A stretch of DNA of 64,000 nucleotides, from assembly GCF_002027705.1 (NCBI RefSeq), contig NZ_MBTG01000045.1, positions 248,001-312,000 on the forward strand, read 5' to 3'. The notes under the pieces are model-generated. The model did no database searches. It had not been told where the DNA came from and saw only the letters and a program-made list of their open reading frames with translations. The position numbers and the translations under genes are program-made. Source of the stretch: Paenibacillus ferrarius. Its GTDB lineage: Bacteria > Bacillota > Bacilli > Paenibacillales > NBRC-103111. Below are positions 42,738 through 50,389 of this stretch, one piece after another (position 1 is the stretch's first letter; each line of letters opens with the position of its first letter).

Positions 42738-42915
42738 CCTGCGAAAGTGCAGGCTTTTTCGATCAAATCGCCTGAAAATCGAGAAAGCCTGCGATTATGC
42801 AGGCTTTTTAAGCTTTTTCGTTCTAGAACCGAAAAAAGGTCCTAAAAGGATGCATAATCGCAGGCTTTTCACATTTATGCTTAGTTCCAAGACGAAAAGG
42901 ATGCATATTTGCAGG
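42738..42915. repeat. Array of CCTGC-N6-GCAGG palindromes
   Basis: CCTGCGAAAGTGCAGG (42738-42753) and CCTGCGATTATGCAGG (42788-42803) are followed by two degenerate copies near 42848-42864 and 42899-42915 (GGATGCATAATCGCAGG type). Each sits between A- and T-rich flanks. Same family as 21901-22030. Confidence 0.65.
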
Positions 42916-42954
42916 AATTCCCCTGCTAGCTAACTCTTTTCTCGAAAATCACCA

Positions 42955-43001
42955 TAAAAAAGAGCTGTCCTCACGTAGAATATCTACGTTTGGGACAGCC
43001 C
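42955..43001 (-). terminator. Terminator of the 57507-43075 glycosylation cluster
   Basis: GGGCTGTCCCA...CGTAGAT / TCTACG...GGACAGC arms with a run of six U on the minus strand, about 75 nt after the methyltransferase stop. It shares its core with the chemoreceptor terminator at 22193. Confidence 0.8.
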
Positions 43002-43074
43002 CTCTCATTCTTCCTAACTTTAAGCACGTATGAACGTATTTCAGCCCTACTACACGGCTTCATCCCTACGCACG

Positions 43075-43662
43075 CTATACCTTTTGCAGCAAAATTAACG
43101 TTTCTTCATAGGAGTTGCAGACCCTTGGGAAAACAACAAGCGACAAGGGACGCGAGGCGACCAGCGTGGTCATGACTTCATTCCAATCGTACCAATTGTT
43201 GATATGGGTACCGTGATCCTGCTTCTCTTTGACCGTCGTAGCCCCCAAGCCATAAAAGAAGTTAACCAGTATATACTTCTGGCTAACGCGATGAAGCTCC
43301 TCAAAGCCTTTCTCCCACGTGTCCAAATGATTCAAGACATCCTTGCAGTACACCAGCTCGAATGTATTGTCAGCAAAAGGCAGGCTGTAAATATCGGCTA
43401 GCTGGAATTTCCCATGTGGATAAAGACGCTGGCAGTGCTCGATCATCTGCGGGGTAATGTCTACGCCTGTATAATCAATGCTCGGACGTGTTTGGGAGGC
43501 TCCTACATAGTCGACGCCAGGTCCGCACCCTACTTCCAGGATCGTTTGAATCTGCAAATGGCCAACCAAATCCCGGAACAGCTTGCGTATCGATTTGTTG
43601 TACCCTTCCTCATCTGTCTGCAAGAATTCATCTGGATCGACATGATCCCAATAAGTCGTCAT
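43075..43662 (-). CDS. SAM-dependent methyltransferase (class I)
   Basis: 195 residues. Motif I LEVGCGPGVDY binds S-adenosylmethionine, with an acidic end of strand 2 (YTGVDITPQMIE) and motif IV ELVYCKDVLNHL. Small Methyltransf_11-type enzyme; the substrate could be a sugar of the cluster, such as an O-methylated deoxyhexose on the spore, which is inferred from position. Last gene of the minus-strand cluster. Confidence 0.82.
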   Translation of the reverse strand: MTTYWDHVDPDEFLQTDEEGYNKSIRKLFRDLVGHLQIQTILEVGCGPGVDYVGASQTRPSIDYTGVDITPQMIEHCQRLYPHGKFQLADIYSLPFADNTFELVYCKDVLNHLDTWEKGFEELHRVSQKYILVNFFYGLGATTVKEKQDHGTHINNWYDWNEVMTTLVASRPLSLVVFPRVCNSYEETLILLQKV

Positions 43663-43701
43663 ATTTCACTACTCCTTCAATTCAAATAAGCAGGTTGTCG
43701 T

Positions 43702-43878
43702 TCATTCTGAAAGCGCATGGAGAATAAGCAGATCCGGAAGTGTATAATCCTTGGGCAGCGAAGCTTTCACCTGATTCCAAATGACGTAATCAACCAGTTG
43801 ATTAAAGTTTGACGTTTGAACAGTGAACAAACAATTATACAAGTCGCCAAGCACTAAAAATCGGGATGATGAATCCAT
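43702..43878 (-). CDS. Small protein of unknown function (58 residues)
   Basis: A short gene between the glycosyltransferase at 43897 and the methyltransferase. It has a very strong ribosome site (AAAGGAGG, then GGAGGGT before ATG 43878) and ends with TGA at 43702. It encodes 58 residues beginning MDSSSRFLVLGDLYNCLFTV, with LPDLLILHALSE at the end. No signal peptide or known motif. Spacing of 18 nt to the gene before and 39 nt to the gene after supports a real cistron. Confidence 0.65.
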   Translation of the reverse strand: MDSSSRFLVLGDLYNCLFTVQTSNFNQLVDYVIWNQVKASLPKDYTLPDLLILHALSE

Positions 43879-43896
43879 ACCCTCCGCCTCCTTTGA

Positions 43897-45117
43897 TCAC
43901 TTTATACGGAGTGCTCTCTCGTAAACGTCAAGCACTCGCCCCATCATAAGATCCATGGACCAATGATCCTGTGCCCACGCCTTGGCAGTCCGGCCGAATT
44001 GCTTCCTGACCTTATCGTTTTCCAGCAAGAAGGCCATGTTCAAGGCTAAGGTTTCCGCATCCCCGACAGGTGAAATCAATCCTGTATGTCCGTGATCAAC
44101 CATTTCCGGCAATCCCCCAGCATTCGAAACGACGGCAGGCAATCCGGCAAACTGCGCCTCCACCACGGAATAAGGTTGATTATCCTGCAAGCAGGGATGG
44201 GCAAAAATATCAGATTGCTGCAATAAAGCAGGAACGTCATCCCGGCGTCCCAAGAAGGCAACCTCTTGCTGCAATCCCAGCCTCAGGCTGAGCTGCTCCA
44301 ACTCACTTCGCAATTCTCCATCTCCGACAATCCAGCATACCCAATCCTGCCGAATCTGCTTTAGATGCGCCAAAGCCGAGATCAGCACATTAATGCCTTT
44401 GACAAATACAAGTCTAGCCGGACATATGATAACTTTCTTGCCCTCGGGACGTCGAATGGACGTGCTTCTCTTACTTTTTAGGTTAAATTCACTAGCATCA
44501 AACCCATATTGGAACACTGTGACTTGCCCACGGGGAACTGCAAATTCATTAATGAGCAAATCCTTCATCCAATGCGTGGATGTGACCGTAATATCGCAGG
44601 AAGTAGCGCCATAATGCTCCAGACTGCGGAAATACTTCAGCTCCGGCGAGCTTTCGGTAATACCGAGCTGCGGGTTCAACTGATAATGCAGCATCATCTC
44701 TGTCGCGACACAGCCGTGAATATGCGCGACATGAGCGACATGTTTAGGCTTCACCCGACTGATTGAACGTGTCGATAACACATCTTGCGTATGGATGAGA
44801 TCGTATTGGCTTAAATCAAAATAGGCAGCAGACAACTCCATGCAATAGCGTTCATATTCATGGTAGCGAATGATCGGGCTCAAATTCAGCAAAGGCTGAT
44901 TATGAGCATTCAGTTTCGTTTCCAGCAGCGGCAGAAGCTGGGATTTGGCAATTTCCAGATTGCGATTCACGATATGGATTTTCGAATAATCCGGGCTGTT
45001 GCCGAGCATATCCACGACATGCCCCATGGACTCCAACCTCTTCTTGAGCTGCTCCATGAATGCCCATACACCGCCAACGTGGGGAATCAGCCAGTGGGTT
45101 GCCAACAGTATTTTCAC
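43897..45117 (-). CDS. GT4-family glycosyltransferase
   Basis: 406 residues, GT-B fold. The N-terminal acceptor domain starts with LLATHWLIPHVGGVWAFMEQ; the donor domain has ICPARLVFVKGINVLISAL, WIVGDGELRSELEQL and SVVEAQFAGLPAVVSNAGGLPE. These are the landmarks of retaining GT4 enzymes that build polysaccharides. Neighbours are two GT2 genes upstream and a small protein and methyltransferase downstream. Confidence 0.88.
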   Translation of the reverse strand: MKILLATHWLIPHVGGVWAFMEQLKKRLESMGHVVDMLGNSPDYSKIHIVNRNLEIAKSQLLPLLETKLNAHNQPLLNLSPIIRYHEYERYCMELSAAYFDLSQYDLIHTQDVLSTRSISRVKPKHVAHVAHIHGCVATEMMLHYQLNPQLGITESSPELKYFRSLEHYGATSCDITVTSTHWMKDLLINEFAVPRGQVTVFQYGFDASEFNLKSKRSTSIRRPEGKKVIICPARLVFVKGINVLISALAHLKQIRQDWVCWIVGDGELRSELEQLSLRLGLQQEVAFLGRRDDVPALLQQSDIFAHPCLQDNQPYSVVEAQFAGLPAVVSNAGGLPEMVDHGHTGLISPVGDAETLALNMAFLLENDKVRKQFGRTAKAWAQDHWSMDLMMGRVLDVYERALRIK

Positions 45118-45131
45118 AAATCCCCCTCATT

Positions 45132-45860
45132 TCAAAAAGAAATTTCCTCTAGCTGGCGTATCCGATAGTTCAAAGGCTGTGTATATTGCCGCTGAACAGC
45201 CTCGTATTCAGGAAACATCTCCGACTGATGCCGGACAGTGCCCATGCGCTCATGAACTCGGTACATCGTCAGGGGTTCGGGTAAATAATCGAACTTAACA
45301 CCATGCAGCATAAGTCGAACCCACATGTCGTAGTCCTGAGTAAAGCGTAATTGCTCGTTAAAGTAACCCACTATGTCAAATACGGATCTTTTCACCATGA
45401 TCGTACAACCGTTAATGGGATTTAGACCTTTAATAAAACCTTGACAAAGGGCAATCTCACCTGGCATGACATGACCTATATTTCTTTGGTAGACATGGCT
45501 ATTTGCGTCCATTGCATCATACGGGGTATAGCTGGCCAAGGAGTGATTATGCAGCATGAACGACACCTGATTTTGGATTTTCTGAGGATAAAACATATCA
45601 TCCGAGCTCAACCAAGCGACGTAAGCTCCTGAGGCCATGCTTATTCCGTGATTTATCGCACTGGCCGTTCCTCCGTTCTTTTTGCCCAAATAGTGGACTT
45701 TGTTCCTGTACGGAAGGATAAGGTCGACATATTGGGTAGACCCGTCGTCTACGACAATAATTTCGATGTTGGGATACGTCTGCTGCAGAACACTTTGAAT
45801 GGCTTGATGCACATAAGGACAATTATAAAAAGGGATGATGACGGATACGCGTGGATGCAT
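45132..45860 (-). CDS. GT2-family glycosyltransferase
   Basis: 242 residues. RVSVIIPFYNCPYVHQAIQS, IEIIVVDDGSTQYVD, the metal-binding AWLSSDDMFYPQKI and RFTQDYDMWVRLML place it in GT2. Close paralogue of the next upstream gene (45866), separated by 5 nt; a tandem duplication. Confidence 0.88.
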   Translation of the reverse strand: MHPRVSVIIPFYNCPYVHQAIQSVLQQTYPNIEIIVVDDGSTQYVDLILPYRNKVHYLGKKNGGTASAINHGISMASGAYVAWLSSDDMFYPQKIQNQVSFMLHNHSLASYTPYDAMDANSHVYQRNIGHVMPGEIALCQGFIKGLNPINGCTIMVKRSVFDIVGYFNEQLRFTQDYDMWVRLMLHGVKFDYLPEPLTMYRVHERMGTVRHQSEMFPEYEAVQRQYTQPLNYRIRQLEEISF

Positions 45861-45865
45861 CGGTA

Positions 45866-46582
45866 TTACCCCCCCAATTGATGGACATAATTCAGCAAAC
45901 TATCCCGGTAGTAAGCTTGAATATGTTCGATTTCACTCAAAATCGCCGGCCAATGCTTTTTAGTTCCCATTTCCCCATGCCAACGATACATGGTCAGCGG
46001 CACGTTCAAATAATGAATATGAACTCTTCCTAATAACGTACGAATCCACAGATCGTAATCTTGCGTATAAAGAAGAGCTTCATTAAAATAACCGATGATG
46101 GCAAATAGTTCTTTTTTCAGCATTACCGTACATCCGTTGATTGGATCATAGCTCATAAATGCACGAACAAGCTCAGCCTGATTCGGAAGGAAAATAGACT
46201 TATGTCGACCAATGACATTGTTATAGCCGTCTATTTCGTCAAAAGAGGTATAACTGATTGCAGAATGATGCTCCAGCATGAACAGCAATTGGCGCTCTAC
46301 CTTATCCGGATACAGCATGTCATCCGAGCTGAGCCAGACAATATAATGCCCTGTAGCCATCCGGATGCCGTAATTCAGAGCGCTCGCCGTTCCGCCATTC
46401 GCTTTGCCCAGATAGTGGATTCGGGACAGAAATGGGGCAATTTTCTCTTGATGCATGGTAGAGCCGTCATCTACCACGATAATTTCGATGTTCGGGTAAG
46501 TCTGGCCTAACGCACTTACAATAGCTTGCTCAATATAAGGATCGTTATAGAAGGGGATAATGATTGAAACTTTCGGATACAT
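45866..46582 (-). CDS. GT2-family glycosyltransferase
   Basis: 238 residues with KVSIIIPFYNDPYIEQAIVS, EIIVVDDGSTMHQEK, VWLSSDDMLYPDKV and YTQDYDLWIRTLLG. Paralogous to 45132 along its whole length. Likely adds one sugar of the cluster's glycan; donor unknown. Confidence 0.88.
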   Translation of the reverse strand: MYPKVSIIIPFYNDPYIEQAIVSALGQTYPNIEIIVVDDGSTMHQEKIAPFLSRIHYLGKANGGTASALNYGIRMATGHYIVWLSSDDMLYPDKVERQLLFMLEHHSAISYTSFDEIDGYNNVIGRHKSIFLPNQAELVRAFMSYDPINGCTVMLKKELFAIIGYFNEALLYTQDYDLWIRTLLGRVHIHYLNVPLTMYRWHGEMGTKKHWPAILSEIEHIQAYYRDSLLNYVHQLGG

Positions 46583-46592
46583 GCTTTCACCT

Positions 46593-47492
46593 CTACCTCT
46601 TGGTTAATCCTAGCTGACGAAAATAAACGAGCGCGTCCCGTAAGGAATCCTCCAAAGCAAATGCAGGACTCCAGCCCAAATCACGAGTCAACTGCGTCTG
46701 AATCGGGGCAGGAGGCACATACCCGCTAAGCTGATCAGATTGAATGGGTAGTTCTTTCTCTGTCAGCGGCTTCAGTGCATTCACGATATCTCCCAACGTT
46801 CGGTTCAGACCCGAGGCTACCGGATACACGCTGCCGGGGATGCCGTATTCGAGTATCCGCTCATAGGCGGCAACAGCATCCCTGACATCCAGATAGTCAC
46901 GTTCTTCAATAAGCGAGGACAGCTTGAACGGAGCTGTCCTCGTGCCCGCCTCTGCTTCCACAGACGCGCGGGCCAGAAGCCCGCAGATGCCGTTGGAAGG
47001 CCCTGGCCCGACCAGATTAGAAGATTTGGCTATCATAATCTGCTGTTGAAACAAATGCGCCCAACCGAGTGCGCCCCAGGTCTGGAAAGACTTGCTCATG
47101 CTGTAAGGACTAGGAGGGGCCTGCCCGTCCGCTGGTACATAGCTGAGCATAGAACCAATGACGACAACACGGCATTGCGGGACAGATCGCAGCGCATCCA
47201 GCAAATATAAGGTCGACATCATATTGCTTTCCATGTAAGCAAGGGGCTCCAGCCATGATTCTCCTACGGCATTTTTGCCTGCCAGATGCAGGACATAATC
47301 AGGTTGGGTCATCTTTATTAAGGCGTTCACCTGCTCGACCTTCGTCAAATCGGCTATGTGAGAATGTACACCAGGCACGGATGAATTCTTATAGCGTGAT
47401 ACCGCAGCAACCTGCAGCCCTTTTTGCACAAAATGCCGGCAAGCATGCTGCCCCGTAAAACCGTTCGCCCCCGTTATAAGAATCGTTTTCAT
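46593..47492 (-). CDS. NAD-dependent sugar epimerase/reductase (extended SDR)
   Basis: About 299 residues. ILITGANGFTGQHACRHF binds NAD(P) and SPYSMSKSF supplies the catalytic YxxxK. The build resembles GDP-4-dehydro-6-deoxymannose reductases and related 4-ketosugar reductases. ATG 47492 overlaps the previous stop (ATGA), which decides the start. With the three genes upstream it forms a block of nucleotide-sugar enzymes; the exact sugar is uncertain. Confidence 0.78.
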   Translation of the reverse strand: MKTILITGANGFTGQHACRHFVQKGLQVAAVSRYKNSSVPGVHSHIADLTKVEQVNALIKMTQPDYVLHLAGKNAVGESWLEPLAYMESNMMSTLYLLDALRSVPQCRVVVIGSMLSYVPADGQAPPSPYSMSKSFQTWGALGWAHLFQQQIMIAKSSNLVGPGPSNGICGLLARASVEAEAGTRTAPFKLSSLIEERDYLDVRDAVAAYERILEYGIPGSVYPVASGLNRTLGDIVNALKPLTEKELPIQSDQLSGYVPPAPIQTQLTRDLGWSPAFALEDSLRDALVYFRQLGLTKR

Positions 47493-48325
47493 TGCGTACA
47501 CATCCAGTTTTTCAATTCATAGAGCATGGTTTCATAGTTTGGAACGACGTAATGAAAGTCTTCACGACTCTGCCGAAGCGTGCGATCCAGCTTCACCTTA
47601 TCATCCATACGAATCACAACATCCTCTTTCTGAAAAACACGCTGAAACAAGTTCAGCAGCTCGAACTTGCTAATCCGCTCCGGGGCCGTAATGTTAAGGA
47701 TCCCTGATACGGGATCCTCATCAATGACGTGACGGATACAGTGAGCAAGCTCCAGGGTGGTAACACCGTTCCACCACGCTTCACTGTAACCGTTAATCTC
47801 TCCCTTCTGCTTCAGGAACCAGTGCAGCAGGCCAATCCCATGTTCGCTGACCTCCGGTCCGATGATCGAGGTCCGAATGGTCAGATGCGGACTCGCTGTT
47901 ACCTCCCCGAGTGCCTTGGATCTGGCATAAATGGAAGTTCCGTTGGGAATGTCCCACTCGGTATGTCCTCCGGTCTCGCCGGAGAACACACAATCTGAGC
48001 TGATGTGGATCAGCTTGCCTTTCACGTTGTCCATGGCTTGCGCGATTCTGTGAGGAATCAAGCCATTAATCCAGAAGGCATGCTTCGGGTTGTTCTCAGC
48101 GAATTGATTCAAAATCCCCATGCAATTAATGGTAATTGTCGGCCGTACCGTTTCGATGACCTTCTCCAGCAATACCGCATCTTCCGCATCCAGATACAGA
48201 CCCTCTGAGCACGTTTTGTCTCTTGTCGTGAAATAAACATGATAGCTGCTGCATGCCTGGAAATAATCAACGAGCATACTTCCCAACATTCCTCGTCCGC
48301 CAAGGATTAGCAGCTTTTGCTTCAT
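47489..48325 (-). CDS. RmlD-like NDP-4-ketosugar reductase
   Basis: 278 residues, RmlD family: LILGGRGMLGSMLVDYF (nucleotide binding), LIHISSDCVFSGETGGH and the YxxxK in SIYARSKALGE. It follows a CapE-like dehydratase with a 4-nt overlap and a WecB-like 2-epimerase. It lacks the C-terminal cupin that CapF/WbjC reductases carry, and so resembles WbvR, which makes UDP-L-RhaNAc, more than CapF. Product inferred. Confidence 0.8.
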   Translation of the reverse strand: MKQKLLILGGRGMLGSMLVDYFQACSSYHVYFTTRDKTCSEGLYLDAEDAVLLEKVIETVRPTITINCMGILNQFAENNPKHAFWINGLIPHRIAQAMDNVKGKLIHISSDCVFSGETGGHTEWDIPNGTSIYARSKALGEVTASPHLTIRTSIIGPEVSEHGIGLLHWFLKQKGEINGYSEAWWNGVTTLELAHCIRHVIDEDPVSGILNITAPERISKFELLNLFQRVFQKEDVVIRMDDKVKLDRTLRQSREDFHYVVPNYETMLYELKNWMCTQ

Positions 48326-49308
48326 ACCAGGAACCCCCCTCGAACGAGAAGCGATTTAATCTCTATCTTGCTCATCAAAGGCCCCTCTGAGCTAAAGCTT
48401 TCAAAAGGCACCTTCGGATAATCCGCATAATATTCGCGCAACCCAGGGATATCGATCGTTGGTAAAATAGCTAAATAATCCTTGTCATAGGCAATCGTAT
48501 AATGACTCTCGAACTCTGAAAGCAGAATCTCGTGAATTTTCTCTCCTGGCCGAACACCAAGTTCAATGACATCGACGTTGTGTTTGCCCATCTCTTCCAT
48601 CAAAACTTCGGCGAGATCCATAATTTTGCAGGTTGGCATGGTCATAACGAAGATTTCTCCGCCTTTGCCTTCCTTCGCTCCACGAAGCAATAGAGAGATA
48701 GCCTCCTCTTTGGTTAGAAAGAAGCGGGTCATTGCTTTATCCGTAATCCCGATTTGATTTTTCTCGCGAATTTGCTTCATGAATAAGTGAATGACACTGC
48801 CATTTGTCCCAAGCACGTTGCCGCCACGGACACAGACAAACTTCGTATAATCACTGAGTAGATTCGCATGAACAATCAACTTCTCGCCTATCGCTTTGGT
48901 CATGCCATAAAAGTTCGAGGGATTCGCCGCTTTGTCCGTTGAAATATTGATGACTTTTTTGACTTTATTCTCAATGGCTGCTTCAATAACGTTTTGCGTT
49001 CCGATCACATTCGTCTTCAGGGCTTCATACGGCTGATCCTCGCAAACAGGAACATGCTTGAGCGCTGCTAAGTGAAACAAGTAATCGACCTTTTCACATG
49101 CTTTCGTCAAAGCATCCTTATCCCGGACATCTCCGATACAGAAGCTAAGTCTAGAATCTTCAAAGGTCCGTTTCATCGCCACCTGGGTGGATTCATTACG
49201 GGAGAACACAATAATCTTCTTAGGATCTTCCCTAAGCAGTTGTTCAATGAGCTCATAACCCCAGGATCCGGTTCCGCCGGTCACCAAGATTGTCGCATTA
49301 GTAAACAT
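48322..49308 (-). CDS. UDP-GlcNAc 4,6-dehydratase/5-epimerase (CapE/FnlA/WbjB-like)
   Basis: 328 residues. ILVTGGTGSWGYELIEQLL is the short-SDR nucleotide motif, NFYGMTKAIGEKL carries catalytic Tyr and Lys, and the C-terminal IAYDKDYLAILPTIDIPGL is typical of the CapE branch that also epimerises C5. It converts UDP-GlcNAc to a UDP-2-acetamido-2,6-dideoxy-L-hexos-4-ulose. Starts 11 nt before the 2-epimerase stop. Confidence 0.85.
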   Translation of the reverse strand: MFTNATILVTGGTGSWGYELIEQLLREDPKKIIVFSRNESTQVAMKRTFEDSRLSFCIGDVRDKDALTKACEKVDYLFHLAALKHVPVCEDQPYEALKTNVIGTQNVIEAAIENKVKKVINISTDKAANPSNFYGMTKAIGEKLIVHANLLSDYTKFVCVRGGNVLGTNGSVIHLFMKQIREKNQIGITDKAMTRFFLTKEEAISLLLRGAKEGKGGEIFVMTMPTCKIMDLAEVLMEEMGKHNVDVIELGVRPGEKIHEILLSEFESHYTIAYDKDYLAILPTIDIPGLREYYADYPKVPFESFSSEGPLMSKIEIKSLLVRGGFLV

Positions 49309-50389
49309 GCTTTTTACCTCCTAATAAATATTGAACGACTTTCTGGGATACTTGCGTATCCAGATAACCATCCGGGCGCTGCCAGTCTGCCGGGAAGCTC
49401 ACCATCACTTTCACCGCGTCCAATATTTGCTCCGCCTCAAGACCCGACACAACGTTGCTGCCGCAATCAATGGTCTCTGGACGTTCGGTTGTTGTACGTA
49501 TGGTCACCGTGGGGACATGGAAAATGCAGCACTCCTCCTGCACCGTTCCACTGTCCGTCAAGGCGCAGAAGGCATGCTGCTCCAAATGCACGAAGTCAAA
49601 AAATCCAAAAGGCTCATGAAACTGAACTAGGGGATGCCTGACAGTGCCATCCTTCTCCAGTCTTGACTTCGTCCGAGGATGGATGCTGCAGATTACTTTA
49701 TGGCCGAAAGCTTCAGCAACGAGATTGAGTCCTTGCATAATCTGGGAAAGCCGCTCTGGATGGTCCACATTTTCAGCGCGATGCGTTGTCACTAGGAAAT
49801 AAGGTTCGTCTGTCAAACCAAGCTTTGCCAAAATATCGCTTTGCTTAATCTGCTCCTCGTAGTGGGTCATCACTTCATAAATGGGATTGCCGGTCACAAT
49901 AATGCGCTGGCTGGGAACTCCCTCGCGAAGCAAATTGTCTCGACTGTATCTGGTATACGGCATATTAATACTCGAAATAGCGTCAATGACCTTGCGATTC
50001 TTCTCTTCCGGAACCGCAAGATCAAAGCAGCGATTGCCCGCTTCCATATGAATAACGGGGATGCCCATGCGCTCGGCGAGAATGCTGCTCAGCGCACTAT
50101 TCGTATCCCCCAGCACAAGCACTTTATCTGGCCGCTCCAACGTAAATATCCGCTCCAACTCGGCGAATAAGACAGCAAGCTGGCCGCCTAACGTCATCTG
50201 CTGATTGTTCAGCAGATAATCCGGTTGACGCAGCCCCAGCTCTTCGAAGAAGACGTCGCTTAAAGTGGCCGTGAAATTCTGCCCCGTATGAATAAGAATG
50301 TGTTCGTCGGCTAATTCATCCAGCTTCTGAATGATGAGGCTGAGCCGAATAATCTCAGGCCGGGTTCCTAGCACTGTTGCGATTTTCAT
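49298..50389 (-). CDS. wecB: UDP-N-acetylglucosamine 2-epimerase family (WecB/CapG/FnlC-like)
   Basis: 363 residues with the GT-B-like epimerase landmarks GTRPEIIRLSLIIQ, HTGQNF, LVLGDTNSALSS, HMEAGNRCFD and LTDSGTVQEECC. In the presence of the CapE- and RmlD-like genes it most likely acts last, epimerising C2 of a UDP-L-deoxyamino sugar (L-FucNAc or L-QuiNAc type). A plain UDP-ManNAc role cannot be excluded. Overlaps the upstream glycosyltransferase by 4 nt. Confidence 0.87.
   Translation of the reverse strand: MKIATVLGTRPEIIRLSLIIQKLDELADEHILIHTGQNFTATLSDVFFEELGLRQPDYLLNNQQMTLGGQLAVLFAELERIFTLERPDKVLVLGDTNSALSSILAERMGIPVIHMEAGNRCFDLAVPEEKNRKVIDAISSINMPYTRYSRDNLLREGVPSQRIIVTGNPIYEVMTHYEEQIKQSDILAKLGLTDEPYFLVTTHRAENVDHPERLSQIMQGLNLVAEAFGHKVICSIHPRTKSRLEKDGTVRHPLVQFHEPFGFFDFVHLEQHAFCALTDSGTVQEECCIFHVPTVTIRTTTERPETIDCGSNVVSGLEAEQILDAVKVMVSFPADWQRPDGYLDTQVSQKVVQYLLGGKKHVY

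Noticed and set aside
42738..42915. CRISPR-like array
   Set aside because: The units are 16-nt palindromes with unequal spacing and no constant direct repeat or cas genes; they are intergenic palindromic repeats.
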